From contig NZ_QNUE01000011.1 in assembly GCF_003385595.1 (NCBI RefSeq), positions 1-64,000 of the forward strand: a DNA stretch of 64,000 nt, written 5' to 3'. Below the pieces are notes generated by a model that searched no databases, had not been told where the DNA came from, and saw only the letters and a program-made list of their open reading frames with translations. The position numbers and the translations under genes were made by a program. Position 1 is the stretch's first letter; each line of letters opens with the position of its first letter. Shown in pieces: positions 17,459 through 27,329 of this stretch. Origin of the DNA: Chryseobacterium flavum (GTDB taxonomy: Bacteria; Bacteroidota; Bacteroidia; Flavobacteriales; Weeksellaceae).

Positions 17459-18286
17459 TTAGTCCTGTACTACAGGAAGGTTACCGTTACTTTTCTGAAC
17501 CCTTTTGTAAGTGAAAGTACACATCATAATACTGAATTCATACAGGATAATCAGAGGGAAAGCTGCCATTAGCATACTTAAAACATCAGCAGGAGTTATA
17601 ATTGCTGCAACAACCATAATTAAAACAATAGCATGACGGCGATACGTTTTCATGAAGACCGGAGTCAGAATTCCTATAGTGGTCAGGAAGTAAATCAGGA
17701 TAGGAAACAGGAAAATAACCCCCATTCCCAAAATCACCTGAAGAAATAATGTTGTATAGTCACTCAGATCATACAGAGGAACAATAATATCTGAAATTTT
17801 AAAAATAACCCCGAAATTTACTGCAAAAGGAAGGATTAAAAAATAACCGCACAGAATTCCTGTCATAAAAAGAATCCAGACTGCATTAATGATATATATA
17901 GAGTTTTTCCTTTCCCTTGGATGCAATGCAGGACTTATAAAACGCCATAATTCCCATACGATATAGGGGAAAGCAGCTACAATTCCTCCAAAGATAGAAA
18001 CAGCCATCATGACATTAAATTGCTGATAAAGTCTTTGTACACGTACAGGAAAATCTTTCGGAAGATGAATGCTGTCTTCTCCTAAAAGCATTCTTGAAAA
18101 GTGATTAACAACCCTGAAGGTAGGAAAATCATTTCTGGTAGGACCGAAAAAGATATGGTCCATTATCCAGTTAATATTGAATCCTACTACAAAAGCAGCA
18201 ATTATAATCGCAATAATTGAACGGATAAGGTGTCCTCGTAATTCTCCAATGTGCCCAAGGAAGGACATGTCTTTACCATCACTCAC
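17459..18286 (-). CDS. tatC: Sec-independent protein translocase TatC, 275 aa
   Basis: Six membrane helices with the conserved opening MSFLGHIGELRGHLIRSI, then FVRPAL-type motif ELWRFISPALHPRERKN after the second helix. TatC is the receptor for twin-arginine signal peptides in the inner membrane. The GTG at 18286 is used as start, 16 bp after the presumed transcription start from a TAAATTTG element at 18315-18308; an ATG at 18268 is an alternative. tatA is not in this window. It lies downstream of kdsD on the same strand with 124 bp between. Confidence 0.95.
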   Translation of the reverse strand: MSDGKDMSFLGHIGELRGHLIRSIIAIIIAAFVVGFNINWIMDHIFFGPTRNDFPTFRVVNHFSRMLLGEDSIHLPKDFPVRVQRLYQQFNVMMAVSIFGGIVAAFPYIVWELWRFISPALHPRERKNSIYIINAVWILFMTGILCGYFLILPFAVNFGVIFKISDIIVPLYDLSDYTTLFLQVILGMGVIFLFPILIYFLTTIGILTPVFMKTYRRHAIVLIMVVAAIITPADVLSMLMAAFPLIILYEFSIMMCTFTYKRVQKSNGNLPVVQD

Positions 18287-18307
18287 GGAATAAAATTTTT
18301 AAAGTGA

Positions 18308-18315
18308 CAAATTTA
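18308..18315 (-). promoter_or_regulatory. Possible -7 element for tatC
   Basis: Reads TAAATTTG on the minus strand, 22 bp before the GTG start. No clear -33. Confidence 0.45.
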
Positions 18316-18410
18316 TGAAAAAATTGACAGAAGTGAGTTAGATTTTCCCTTAATTAAACTTTCCGTTTCAGTGGATTTCCGGCTCAGGCTCCTGTTATCA
18401 ATTCCGCTTG

Positions 18411-19370
18411 TTAATTGATGCCTTCGTCCAGAAGTTTATGTAAATCGATAATGCCGAAATAGGTGCCATTTTCAGTAACAATAAGCTGTCCGATATTGTT
18501 GTCTTTCAATATTTTCATGGCTTCTTTAGCCAGGGCTTCCTTTTCGATGGTTTTCGGATGGGCAGACATGATATCCTTAGCAAGAACCTTGCTGATATCT
18601 TCTCCTTTCATCAGCATTCTTCTAAGGTCTCCGTCTGTAATGACCCCGATAATCTTATCTTCATTGGTGACAACTGTAATCCCGTGGCTGGATCCGCTGA
18701 TGGAGATTATGACATCCCTTATTGTAGCTTCTTCTGTAACCTGCGGTTTCTGAGAGGATAGAAACTGTTCTACCTTGGCTGTCAGGTTTTTTCCCAGGCT
18801 TCCTCCCGGATGGAATTTTGCAAAGTCATTTGCTTTAAAATCATTCAGATCCATTAAAGCTACTGCCAAAGCATCACCCAATGCCATCTGAATTGTAGTA
18901 GAACTTGTAGGAGCCAGCTTATTCGGGCAGGCCTCTACATCAACATGAGTATCCAGGATTATTTCTGAGAATTCAGCAAGTTTACTGTTTTTATTTCCGG
19001 TCATTGCAATCAAAGCAGAAGAATAATCCTTTAAATAAGGAACCAGGTTAGTTATTTCCGGTGAGTTACCTGAATTGGAAATGCACAAAACCACATCTTG
19101 TTTCTGGATGACCCCGAGATCTCCGTGAATGGCTTCGGATGCGTGAAGGAATTGAGATGGAGTACCGGTAGAATTTAAAGTAGCAACAATTTTATTTCCT
19201 ACATGAGCTGATTTTCCGATTCCTACTACGATCAGTTTTCCTTTTGCTGAGTGGATGATCTCCACAGCTTGTGCAAACTGGCTGTCTATTCTGTTTTTTA
19301 ATTTTTCAAGTTCTGAAATTTCGATCTCTAAAGTACTTTTAGCAATTGATATAATGTTGGTTGTGTCCAT
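18411..19370 (-). CDS. kdsD: Arabinose-5-phosphate isomerase, SIS plus two CBS domains
   Basis: An N-terminal SIS sugar-isomerase domain (about 35-180, with GIGKSAHVGNKIVATLNSTG and SNSGNSPEI) is followed by two CBS domains (about 205-319, ending LHKLLDEGIN). The KpsF/KdsD/GutQ architecture and the 319-aa length are typical. The enzyme converts ribulose 5-phosphate to arabinose 5-phosphate, the first step to Kdo in lipopolysaccharide. It diverges from recQ. Confidence 0.93.
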   Translation of the reverse strand: MDTTNIISIAKSTLEIEISELEKLKNRIDSQFAQAVEIIHSAKGKLIVVGIGKSAHVGNKIVATLNSTGTPSQFLHASEAIHGDLGVIQKQDVVLCISNSGNSPEITNLVPYLKDYSSALIAMTGNKNSKLAEFSEIILDTHVDVEACPNKLAPTSSTTIQMALGDALAVALMDLNDFKANDFAKFHPGGSLGKNLTAKVEQFLSSQKPQVTEEATIRDVIISISGSSHGITVVTNEDKIIGVITDGDLRRMLMKGEDISKVLAKDIMSAHPKTIEKEALAKEAMKILKDNNIGQLIVTENGTYFGIIDLHKLLDEGIN

Positions 19371-19488
19371 TTTTCTACGATAAGGTATACAAAAAAGTTC
19401 TTAAAAAACGTTATATTTTAAAAAGAATATTTAATATAAATTTTATTTTTTATAAATTCGTTCGCTTTTATTTTAAGCAGAATTTTTA

Positions 19489-19496
19489 TAACTTTG
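19489..19496 (+). promoter_or_regulatory. Possible -7 element for recQ
   Basis: TAACTTTG, a match to TAnnTTTG, 32 bp before the recQ ATG; no clear -33. Confidence 0.5.
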
Positions 19497-19528
19497 GGTT
19501 AGATGCAAATTTAGCAATAGAAAATTAG

Positions 19529-21733
19529 ATGAGCGCAAAAAAAGCCAATTTATCAGGCGAATTGAAAAAGTATTTTGGGTTTTCTACATTTAAGGGACAA
19601 CAGGAACAAATTATAGAAAACCTACTGGATGGGAAAGATATATTTGTTTTGATGCCTACCGGAGGTGGAAAATCATTATGTTATCAGCTTCCGGCATTGA
19701 TATCGGAAGGTACGGCAATAGTCGTTTCGCCCTTAATCGCGTTAATGAAGAATCAGGTAGATGCAGTGAATGGCCTTTCATCTGATGATGGGGTGGCCCA
19801 TGTATTAAATTCATCATTAAACAAGACCCAGACAAAGCAGGTATTTGACGATATTAAAAGCGGAAAGACCAAGCTTTTGTATGTAGCTCCCGAATCATTG
19901 ATCAAAGATGATTATCTGGACTTTTTGAAAGAAGTTAAAATTTCTTTCTTTGCTATTGACGAGGCACACTGTATTTCAGAATGGGGACATGACTTCAGAC
20001 CTGAGTACAGAAACCTGAAACAAATCATCGATAAAATTGCCAATGTACCGGTAATTGCTCTGACGGCAACAGCAACTCCTAAAGTCCAGGATGATATTCA
20101 GAAAACTTTAGGAATGACCAATGCACTGGTTTTCAAGGAAAGTTTTAACCGTCCTAATTTATATTATGAAGTATGTCCGAAAATCAATGTAGATAAGGAA
20201 ATCGTTAAATTTATTAATCAACATAAAGGAAAGTCAGGAATAGTATATTGTCTTAGCAGAAGAAAAGTAGAAGAATTTGCCCAGCTTTTACAGGTTAACG
20301 GGATTAATGCACTTCCTTATCATGCAGGACTTGATCAAAAAATAAGAGTAGCAAACCAGGATAAATTCCTGATGGAAGAAGTAGATGTAATTGTTGCTAC
20401 CATTGCCTTCGGTATGGGAATTGACAAACCTGATGTACGCTTTGTTATTCATTATGACTTCCCAAAATCACTGGAAAGCTATTATCAGGAAACAGGAAGA
20501 GCAGGAAGAGATGGAGGAGAAGGACACTGCCTTGCCTTCTATGATCCTAAAGATATTGAAAAGCTGGAAAAGTTCCTGGCTCAGAAACCGGTTTCTGAAA
20601 GAGAAATCGGATTACAGCTTTTGAATGAGGTAGTGGGTTATGCCGAAACATCAATGAGCAGAAGACAGTATATTTTATACTACTTTGGTGAAAGCTTTGA
20701 CCCTGTAAACGGAGACGGAGCCCGGATGTGTGACAATTCATCCAATCCTCCAAAACTTAAAGATGCTACTGCCGACCTGAAAAAAGTGATAGACCTGATT
20801 AAGGATACGGGGGAGAAGTTCAAAGCCAAAGATCTTATATCGGTAATAGCAGGAAAAGAAACAGCGGTAACAAAATCCTATAAGCTTGAACAAAGTCCAC
20901 ATTTTGGTTTTGGAAAAGAAGAGAAGGATAATTATTGGAAGACCATTCTGAGACAAGCTACTGTTCAGAATTTTTTACAAAAGGATATTGAAACTTACGG
21001 GGTCTTAAAAATTGCTGAGAAAGGTAAAAAAGTACTGAGCGGAAAGTCCAAAGAGGTCTTTCTAATTGCAGAAGACAGGGAATTCGACCTTACTCAGGCA
21101 AAAGCAGATAGTGATCAGATACAACAACAGGCAGGAGGTGGCCTTGATCAGAATCTTTTTAACCAGCTAAAAGAACTAAGAAAAAAAGTAGCTAAGAAGC
21201 ATGGAATCCCTCCATATACCGTATTTATGGATCCGAGTCTGGAAGATATGACGGTTCAGTATCCGATCACAGTAGAAGAGATTACAAAAATTTACGGCGT
21301 AGGAGAAGGAAAAGCTAAAAAGTATGGTAAAGAGTTCGCAGATTTTATAAAGACATATGTAGAAGACCATAATATTGAACGAACTCAGGATATGGTATTG
21401 AAACAAGTGGCTAATAAATCAAGCCATAAAGTTTTCATTATCCAGAGTACAGATAAAAAAATAGATCTTGAGGACATTGCAAGAGCAAAAAATCTTTCTA
21501 TGAATGAATTGTTGAAAGAGATGGAAAGTATTGTCTATCAGGGTACAAAATTGAATATTGATTATTATATTGAAGACAATTTTGATGAAGATATTGTAGA
21601 TGGTTTTATGGAGTTTATGAATGAGTCTGACAGTGACAGTATGAAAGTATTGCTTGATGAATTTGGTGACGAATTGTCTGATGAAGAAGTAAGAATGTTA
21701 AGGATTAAGTTCATTAGTGATGTGGCCAACTAG
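19529..21733 (+). CDS. recQ: ATP-dependent DNA helicase RecQ, 734 aa
   Basis: Superfamily 2 helicase motifs are in place: [14 protein letters not shown] (Walker A), [19 protein letters not shown] (DEAH box and RecQ aromatic loop), and [12 protein letters not shown] (motif VI). An RQC region and a HRDC domain (about 545-615) follow, then a C-terminal extension of about 120 aa with a helix-turn-helix ([20 protein letters not shown]). The RQC zinc cysteines are mostly lost: only C401 remains, in ARMCDNSS, where E. coli has CGNCDIC, and the earlier Cys is replaced in TSMSRR. RecQ unwinds DNA 3' to 5' in recombination repair. Confidence 0.95.
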   Translation: MSAKKANLSGELKKYFGFSTFKGQQEQIIENLLDGKDIFVLMPTGGGKSLCYQLPALISEGTAIVVSPLIALMKNQVDAVNGLSSDDGVAHVLNSSLNKTQTKQVFDDIKSGKTKLLYVAPESLIKDDYLDFLKEVKISFFAIDEAHCISEWGHDFRPEYRNLKQIIDKIANVPVIALTATATPKVQDDIQKTLGMTNALVFKESFNRPNLYYEVCPKINVDKEIVKFINQHKGKSGIVYCLSRRKVEEFAQLLQVNGINALPYHAGLDQKIRVANQDKFLMEEVDVIVATIAFGMGIDKPDVRFVIHYDFPKSLESYYQETGRAGRDGGEGHCLAFYDPKDIEKLEKFLAQKPVSEREIGLQLLNEVVGYAETSMSRRQYILYYFGESFDPVNGDGARMCDNSSNPPKLKDATADLKKVIDLIKDTGEKFKAKDLISVIAGKETAVTKSYKLEQSPHFGFGKEEKDNYWKTILRQATVQNFLQKDIETYGVLKIAEKGKKVLSGKSKEVFLIAEDREFDLTQAKADSDQIQQQAGGGLDQNLFNQLKELRKKVAKKHGIPPYTVFMDPSLEDMTVQYPITVEEITKIYGVGEGKAKKYGKEFADFIKTYVEDHNIERTQDMVLKQVANKSSHKVFIIQSTDKKIDLEDIARAKNLSMNELLKEMESIVYQGTKLNIDYYIEDNFDEDIVDGFMEFMNESDSDSMKVLLDEFGDELSDEEVRMLRIKFISDVAN

Positions 21734-21757
21734 GATTGTGTATTTTAAAAATAATAT

Positions 21758-21786
21758 AAAGTTCTTCTGAAAGAAGGACTTTTTTT
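21758..21786 (+). terminator. Intrinsic terminator after recQ
   Basis: AAAGTTCTTC pairs with GAAGGACTTT (one T/G wobble) around TGAAA, followed by T residues. Confidence 0.85.
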
Positions 21787-21932
21787 GTGGAGTAGTATAA
21801 CATATTTCCTTTTTATTTAATACAACATGCTTAATATTGTAATAAGCTGCTGACTCATTACAGAAGCTTTCCTTACAATCTTCATTACTTCAATATTTGA
21901 CATGTAATAAAACTTTTTAGTAACTTTAACTG

Positions 21933-23018
21933 ATGAAAAAAATATCTGTCATATTTATTCTGCCGGATTTAGAAACCGGGGGTGCAGAAAGAATTGTTAC
22001 CACTATTGCAAATCATCTTTCCAGGGATCGGTTTGAACCTAAGATTTTGCTTTTACGTAAACAAGGCGGATACCTTAATTTTTTAAAAAAAGATGTAGAA
22101 ATTATTGACATCAATACAGAGCGGATAAGACATTCGTTAAAACCTATTCTGGGAGAAATTTACAGAAGGAAACCTGATATTGTATTTTCAGGTTTTGGTG
22201 AAGTAAATGCTTACCTGTCCCTGTTTATCAAACTATTCCCAAGGACAAAGTTTATTGCCAGAGAAACAAATGTAGTCACGCAGCATGTAACCAGAAAAGA
22301 AATTAAATTCTTCTATAATTTTTACAATAATTACCAGAAGATCATTGCACAGAGCGATGATATGATGAAGGACCTGATTGATAACTTTAATATCAAGAAA
22401 AAGAAAATCGTCAAGATCAACAATCCTGTAGACTTTGATTTCATCGAAGAGAAAATGGCCCTGTCTTTAAAACCCGATTGTTTCAAATACAATTATAAAA
22501 ATGTAGTGGCTATTGGTAACTTATCCTCCAGAAAAGGGTTTGATAATTTGCTGAAGGTTTTTTCAAGGCTTAAAAATGAAAATGTTCTTCTTCATATACT
22601 GGGGGATGGCAAAGACAGAGAAGTTTTGCGACAGATGAAAGAATTTCTAGGGTTAAAGAATGTCATCTTTCACGGCAGACAGGAAAATCCTTATCAGTTC
22701 TTGAAATATGCTGATCTGTTCATCCTTTCTTCAAGGTATGAAGGATTTCCTAATGTTTTACTGGAAGCAGGAGCATGCGGAACCTATTCCCTGGCGAATA
22801 ATTGTCCGGGTGGTATTAATGAAATCATCCAGAACACTGTGAATGGGGAAATTTCAAATATTGAAAACTATGAAGATTTTGCTCAGCAGATTATGAGAGT
22901 ACTTCAGAACAGCTATAACAGAGATGCTGTGAAAAACTCTATAAAATCCAGATTTTCAAAGAATATTATATTGGAAAAATACGAGAAAGTGCTACTGGAT
23001 CTGGTAAAGTTAAAGTAA
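21933..23018 (+). CDS. Glycosyltransferase family 4, 361 aa
   Basis: A GT-B glycosyltransferase of the GT4 type. The N-terminal domain has the acceptor loop LETGGAERIVTTIANHL; the C-terminal domain has VVAIGNLSSRKGFDNLLKVF, HILGDGKDRE and the donor-binding E-x7-E motif in SSRYEGFPNVLLEAGACG. It transfers a sugar from a nucleotide donor, most likely in surface polysaccharide synthesis. No other polysaccharide genes flank it. The GTG of the next gene begins 1 bp after its stop, so the two are probably translated together. Confidence 0.9.
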   Translation: MKKISVIFILPDLETGGAERIVTTIANHLSRDRFEPKILLLRKQGGYLNFLKKDVEIIDINTERIRHSLKPILGEIYRRKPDIVFSGFGEVNAYLSLFIKLFPRTKFIARETNVVTQHVTRKEIKFFYNFYNNYQKIIAQSDDMMKDLIDNFNIKKKKIVKINNPVDFDFIEEKMALSLKPDCFKYNYKNVVAIGNLSSRKGFDNLLKVFSRLKNENVLLHILGDGKDREVLRQMKEFLGLKNVIFHGRQENPYQFLKYADLFILSSRYEGFPNVLLEAGACGTYSLANNCPGGINEIIQNTVNGEISNIENYEDFAQQIMRVLQNSYNRDAVKNSIKSRFSKNIILEKYEKVLLDLVKLK

Positions 23019-23019
23019 G

Positions 23020-23376
23020 GTGAATAGATTTGATGAACTAAAACGGAATAGATACATAAAGAAGATGCATTCAAATGCAATTGCCATGGCCACAGGTCAG
23101 GTTAAACTTCGTGAAGGATGCGTAAAAATGGAATATCTGTATGATCAGGCAGACTATATTCAGTCTTTCGATGATCTTGATATAAAAATTTTTGAAGAAT
23201 TTTCTTCGGCAACCCGTTTTTTCCCTTTTACAAATGAAAGACATCTTTATAACCAGAAATATATATCAGGCTTAGACGCTCGCTTAGATATAATTGAAAC
23301 TAAATATAGACCACTGCTCATAGAGAAATGTCAGGAACTTATACATAAACTCCAGTATATCAAAACGATTGCCTGA
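23020..23376 (+). CDS. Small helical protein, DUF2489-like, 118 aa, GTG start
   Basis: Not firmly recognised. The opening MHSNAIAMATGQVKLREGCVKME resembles DUF2489 proteins, small helical bacterial proteins of unknown function. No signal peptide or membrane segment. GTG at 23020 is taken as start because it overlaps closely with the glycosyltransferase stop; an internal ATG at 23065 would drop the basic N-terminus. The gene probably shares the glycosyltransferase transcript. Confidence 0.65.
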   Translation: MNRFDELKRNRYIKKMHSNAIAMATGQVKLREGCVKMEYLYDQADYIQSFDDLDIKIFEEFSSATRFFPFTNERHLYNQKYISGLDARLDIIETKYRPLLIEKCQELIHKLQYIKTIA

Positions 23377-23448
23377 TACAGATTTTATTGCGGAATCAGG
23401 TGATGTTTTTTTATTATTTTTACATTCCAAAATTAAGTAAGGATAAAA

Positions 23449-23793
23449 ATGAAGAAAATTCCCAAATTAGGATGCGCTTGTGAAAAACCTGACTTCCATT
23501 ATACAGAATTCAGAAGTTCGGAATTAGGTATAGATCATACTAACGGAAGGTACGGAGAAGTAACGATTCAGCAGTGCAAGCTGTGTCAGAGAATATGGAT
23601 TCATTATCTTGTGGAATATGAGCATTATTCCAAATCGGGGAGATGGTATAAAGGAATTGTTTCCAAAAAAGACCGCCCTCATATCACTCCGGAAAATGCT
23701 GTGGAATATCTGGAAAGCCTTGAATGGTATGTTTACGGAGGATCATTTTTTGAAAGTACGGGAACTATCGGACAAGGAACGTTGAAAGTATAA
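23449..23793 (+). CDS. Small cysteine-rich hypothetical protein, 114 aa
   Basis: Not recognised. Four cysteines are arranged as C-x-C near the N-terminus (LGCACEKP) and C-x2-C in the middle (QCKLCQRIW), a possible zinc site. Aromatic residues are abundant (WIHYLVEYEHYSKSGRWYKG). No signal peptide, so cytosolic. It follows the DUF2489-like gene by 72 bp and precedes an exported cupin gene. Confidence 0.7.
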   Translation: MKKIPKLGCACEKPDFHYTEFRSSELGIDHTNGRYGEVTIQQCKLCQRIWIHYLVEYEHYSKSGRWYKGIVSKKDRPHITPENAVEYLESLEWYVYGGSFFESTGTIGQGTLKV

Positions 23794-23831
23794 TTTTCTG
23801 TGCTGACTTCTTAAAATTAAATACCAGATTT

Positions 23832-24218
23832 ATGAAGCCATTTATAATTGCTGCTGTAATGCTTAACTCTGTTGCAATGATAGCTCAGCAGAAGTCAATC
23901 TCCAGAAAAGAACTGTTAAAAACTGCTATTGGTCAGAAAGTAAAATCTACAGAGATCCAGGAAATCACAATGGCTGCAGGACAAAGAGCACCAGAACATC
24001 TGCACCCTTGTCCCGTTGTAGGGATAATCAATTCCGGTAGTGCTGTTTTTCAGATAGAAGGACAGGAAAAAGTGGTACTGAACAAAGGAGATGCATTTTA
24101 TGAGCCTAAAAATGTGAAAATCCTTCATTTTGATAATGCATCTGCTGAACAACCACTTGTCTTTACCGCAATTTACCTGAAGGAGGGAAGTGAGGAAAAT
24201 ATAAAGTTCATAAAATAA
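23832..24218 (+). CDS. Exported cupin-domain protein, 128 aa
   Basis: A short signal peptide (about 1-18, AVMLNSVAMIAQ) precedes a single cupin barrel. Metal-ligand motif 1 is seen as PEHLHPCPVVGIINSGSAVFQIEG with two histidines, and motif 2 as LNKGDAFYEPKNVKILHF with one. Such small cupins bind a metal and a ligand, but the function here is unknown. It starts 38 bp after the cysteine-rich gene. Confidence 0.82.
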   Translation: MKPFIIAAVMLNSVAMIAQQKSISRKELLKTAIGQKVKSTEIQEITMAAGQRAPEHLHPCPVVGIINSGSAVFQIEGQEKVVLNKGDAFYEPKNVKILHFDNASAEQPLVFTAIYLKEGSEENIKFIK

Positions 24219-24274
24219 TACTTTTCATCAAACTAAAACATATAATTATCATTTTTAAAATTGATAAAACTCAC

Positions 24275-24305
24275 TTTGGTGCTTGGTAATTTATATGTAA
24301 ATTTG
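24275..24305 (+). promoter_or_regulatory. lpdA promoter
   Basis: TTTG at 24275-24278 and TAAATTTG at 24298-24305, spacer 19 bp, 43 bp before the ATG. A good match to the Bacteroidota consensus. Confidence 0.7.
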
Positions 24306-24348
24306 TGAGAATTAAGATAGATAATAATAAACAAATTCATACAATAAC

Positions 24349-25752
24349 ATGAGTCAATTCGATGTTACCGTAATAGGTTCCGGTCCCGGTGGTTATGTTG
24401 CAGCGATCCGTGCAGCACAATTAGGTTTCAAAACAGCAATTATTGAAAAATATTCAACTTTAGGCGGAACTTGTCTTAACGTTGGATGTATTCCGTCAAA
24501 AGCGCTTCTTGACAGCTCTGAGCATTTCGAAAATGCAAAACATAACTTTGCAGGTCACGGAATCATTATCAATGAGCCGCAAGCGGATATCGCCAGAATG
24601 ATTGAGCGTAAAAACGAAGTGATCAAGCAAAATACAGATGGGATCAGCTATCTGATGAACAAAAATCAGATTACTGTTTTTGAAGGAGTAGGAAGCTTCG
24701 AATCTGCTACTCAGATTAAAGTGACTAAAAACGATGGTTCTTCTGAAACAATCGAGTCTAAATATACAATCATTGCAACAGGTTCTAAACCATCTACATT
24801 GCCTTTCATTACTTTAGATAAAGAAAGAGTGATTACTTCTACGGAAGCTTTGAACCTAAAAGAAATTCCTAAGCATTTAGTAGTAATCGGAGGTGGTGTT
24901 ATCGGTCTTGAACTAGGTTCTGTATACCTGAGATTAGGAGCTCAGGTAACGGTTGTTGAATTTATGGATAAAATCATCCCTGGAATGGATGGAGCTTTAA
25001 GTAAAGAATTGACTAAAGTTCTTAAAAAGCAAGGAATGAAGTTTATGCTTTCTACTGCGGTTTCTGCGGTGGAAAGAAACGGAGATACTGTAAAAATTAC
25101 AGCTAAAGATAAAAAAGGAGAAGAGGTAGTAGTAGAAGGAGATTACTGTTTGGTTTCTGTAGGTAGAAAACCTTACACGGACGGTCTTGGACTTGAAAAA
25201 GCAGGTGTTGAGCTTGATGAAAGAGGAAGAGTAAAGGTAAATGATCACTTACAGACTAACGTAGCCAATATCTATGCAATCGGTGACGTTATCAAAGGAG
25301 CAATGCTTGCTCATAAAGCTGAAGAAGAGGGCGTTTTTGTTGCAGAAACATTAGCAGGACAGAAGCCGCATATTAACTATAACCTGATTCCTGGTGTGGT
25401 TTATACATGGCCGGAAGTTGCGGGAGTAGGTAAAACTGAAGAGCAGCTTAAAGAAGAAGGAGTAGCTTATAAAGTAGGATCTTTCCCTATGAGAGCTTTA
25501 GGAAGAAGCCGTGCAAGTGGTGATGTAGATGGTCTCGTGAAAATCATTGCTGATGAGAAAACAGATGAGGTCTTAGGAATGCACATCGTAGGAGCAAGAG
25601 CAGCTGATCTTATTGCAGAAGGTGTAATTGCCATGGAATTCCGTGCAAGCGCTGAAGATATTGCAAGAAGTTCCCATGCTCACCCAACATATGCTGAAGC
25701 GATTAAAGAAGCAGCATTGGATGCTACCGCAAAAAGACCTATCCATATGTAA
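24349..25752 (+). CDS. lpdA: Dihydrolipoyl dehydrogenase (E3), 467 aa
   Basis: Class I flavin disulfide oxidoreductase: FAD-binding GSGPGG near residue 10, redox cysteines C42 and C47 in GGTCLNVGCIPSK, NAD-binding VIGGGVIGLELGSV, and the C-terminal SHAHPTYAEA with the catalytic histidine of the partner subunit. It reoxidises lipoamide in the pyruvate and 2-oxoglutarate dehydrogenase complexes and the glycine cleavage system. Size is standard. It is a single gene with a strong promoter and terminator, away from the E1/E2 genes. Confidence 0.97.
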   Translation: MSQFDVTVIGSGPGGYVAAIRAAQLGFKTAIIEKYSTLGGTCLNVGCIPSKALLDSSEHFENAKHNFAGHGIIINEPQADIARMIERKNEVIKQNTDGISYLMNKNQITVFEGVGSFESATQIKVTKNDGSSETIESKYTIIATGSKPSTLPFITLDKERVITSTEALNLKEIPKHLVVIGGGVIGLELGSVYLRLGAQVTVVEFMDKIIPGMDGALSKELTKVLKKQGMKFMLSTAVSAVERNGDTVKITAKDKKGEEVVVEGDYCLVSVGRKPYTDGLGLEKAGVELDERGRVKVNDHLQTNVANIYAIGDVIKGAMLAHKAEEEGVFVAETLAGQKPHINYNLIPGVVYTWPEVAGVGKTEEQLKEEGVAYKVGSFPMRALGRSRASGDVDGLVKIIADEKTDEVLGMHIVGARAADLIAEGVIAMEFRASAEDIARSSHAHPTYAEAIKEAALDATAKRPIHM

Positions 25753-25782
25753 TATTTGATTAACGATTAATCATTTTAATAT

Positions 25783-25819
25783 AAAGCGGAATCAAAAATA
25801 TTTTGATTCCGCTTTTTTT
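25783..25819 (+). terminator. Intrinsic terminator after lpdA
   Basis: A perfect 15-bp stem (AAAGCGGAATCAAAA with TTTTGATTCCGCTTT) around ATA, followed by T residues. Confidence 0.93.
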
Positions 25820-25887
25820 AGATATATAGGAGTGAGTATATCAATCATCTTCCTGATTTATGAATAAAGATAAGATCTGTTCTGACT

Positions 25888-26337
25888 TTACATCACTTTC
25901 ATTTTATCATAAAATTTTGAACCACCTGTAGGGGCAATATTAAATTGTATTCCAAAAGTTATTCCTTTAAAGTATTTTTCTTTATGGATTGGAAAGGCAT
26001 AGCCGGTATTTAAAAATATCACATTGAATAATGAAATACCAATTCTTGGCTCCAGTGAATATGGGTTTCCTGATATCCCAAAAAGCAGTCCGTTATCGAT
26101 ATAGTTAATATTCGCTTCCGGTATAAATTTATCCGTTTGGTTAATGCGGGTATAGAGAAGAGAAGGACCTGCAATTATCGACTTGTGGTCACTATCTCCC
26201 AGTCTGTATTCTAATCCCGCCTGAAGAACATTTTTTCCGGTATAACGGTACGAAATATTCAGTGCCGTTTTATCCAGCAACTGAGCTTGGGAAAAAAAAG
26301 CTGAAAGAAGTAGTGGGAGGAAATATTTTTTCATCAT
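25888..26337 (-). CDS. Secreted hypothetical protein, probably small beta barrel, 149 aa
   Basis: Not recognised by name. A signal peptide (KKYFLPLLLSAFFSQAQ) is followed by alternating short strands rich in Tyr, Gly and Leu (LNISYRYTG, LQAGLEYRLG, GITFGIQFNIAP), as in outer-membrane barrel proteins. Closest in appearance to small Flavobacteriia outer-membrane proteins. No partner genes on this strand. The ATG one codon later (26334) is equally possible. Confidence 0.75.
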   Translation of the reverse strand: MMKKYFLPLLLSAFFSQAQLLDKTALNISYRYTGKNVLQAGLEYRLGDSDHKSIIAGPSLLYTRINQTDKFIPEANINYIDNGLLFGISGNPYSLEPRIGISLFNVIFLNTGYAFPIHKEKYFKGITFGIQFNIAPTGGSKFYDKMKVM

Positions 26338-26441
26338 TGTTTTTGTTCAAATGTAAGTGTTTTAAAGTCTTTATAAAAATGAAAAGGAGTCTTTAAAGAA
26401 TTATAATCGTATTGACTAGGATGGCATCTTCAAATTTCCGT

Positions 26442-26449
26442 AACTTTGT
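26442..26449 (+). promoter_or_regulatory. Possible -7 element for the CvfB-like gene
   Basis: TAACTTTG, a match to TAnnTTTG, 18 bp before the ATG. No -33 at the expected spacing. Confidence 0.45.
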
Positions 26450-26467
26450 CAGCTAATTTTATCATCA

Positions 26468-27292
26468 ATGCAACTCGGAAAAACTCAAACTTTAACAATT
26501 TCAGAAAAAATTAATTCAGGATGGATCCTCGTAGACGAATCAGGCGAGAAAGCTTTTCTGCCTAAAATTTTCATTCAGGACGAAAAAGAAACAGGTGAGG
26601 AGGTTGAAGTGTTTGTATATCAGGATGACGATAAATTAAAGGCAACAACTGAGATTCCGCTGGCGGAAGTAGGTGAATTTGCAGTAATGAGCTGTGTACA
26701 GAGTCTCCCAAGTGGAGCTTTTATGGATTGGGGAATTATTAAAGACCTCTTTATTCCTTACAAACAGCAGAAAACCAAAATTATTGAAGGAAAAAGATAT
26801 CTTGTATATATATATGTAGAGGATGATTTGGGGCTGATCACCGGAACCACTAAGTTCAAAAGGAATCCGAAGTATCAGGATCTGCCTTTCAAGAAAGGAG
26901 ACAAGGTAGATCTGATCATGATGAATGAAAGTGAACTCGGCTGGAATGTGGTAATCAATAAAAAATATATCGGTTTAATCTATACCTCTGATGTTTTCAA
27001 AAAACTATATCCCTTATCAGAGGAAACGGGTTATATCAAGGCCATTCGTGAAGACGGGAAAATTGATGTATCCCTTCAGCCGGAAGGATTTCAAAATATT
27101 GATGAATTTAAACAAAAGATCCTGAATAAGCTGGAAGAAAATTATGGACTTCTGTATGTTTCGGATAAATCTACTCCTGAAGAAATCAAAGAAGAACTTC
27201 AGATGAGTAAGAAGAATTTTAAAAAGGCAATCGGAGGATTGTATAAAGATAAAATCATTGATATTTCAGAAGATAAAATAAGATTGTTATAA
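26468..27292 (+). CDS. CvfB-like S1 RNA-binding protein, 274 aa
   Basis: Residues 1-210 hold three S1-type OB folds in the order seen in CvfB/YitL proteins: GKTQTLTISEKINSGWIL, then EVGEFAVMSCVQSLPSGAFMDWGI, then GDKVDLIMMNESELGWNVVI. The C-terminal 65 residues form a small winged helix (STPEEIKEELQMSKKNFKKA). The family binds RNA and was tied to virulence-factor control in staphylococci. Here it is a single gene with its own -7 element and terminator. Confidence 0.85.
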   Translation: MQLGKTQTLTISEKINSGWILVDESGEKAFLPKIFIQDEKETGEEVEVFVYQDDDKLKATTEIPLAEVGEFAVMSCVQSLPSGAFMDWGIIKDLFIPYKQQKTKIIEGKRYLVYIYVEDDLGLITGTTKFKRNPKYQDLPFKKGDKVDLIMMNESELGWNVVINKKYIGLIYTSDVFKKLYPLSEETGYIKAIREDGKIDVSLQPEGFQNIDEFKQKILNKLEENYGLLYVSDKSTPEEIKEELQMSKKNFKKAIGGLYKDKIIDISEDKIRLL

Positions 27293-27295
27293 AAT

Positions 27296-27325
27296 AAAAA
27301 GAGCAGAATTTACTGCTCTTTTTTT
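27296..27325. terminator. Bidirectional terminator
   Basis: AAAAAGAGCAG pairs with CTGCTCTTTTT around AATTTA, between convergent genes. Confidence 0.88.
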
Positions 27326-27329
27326 GTTG

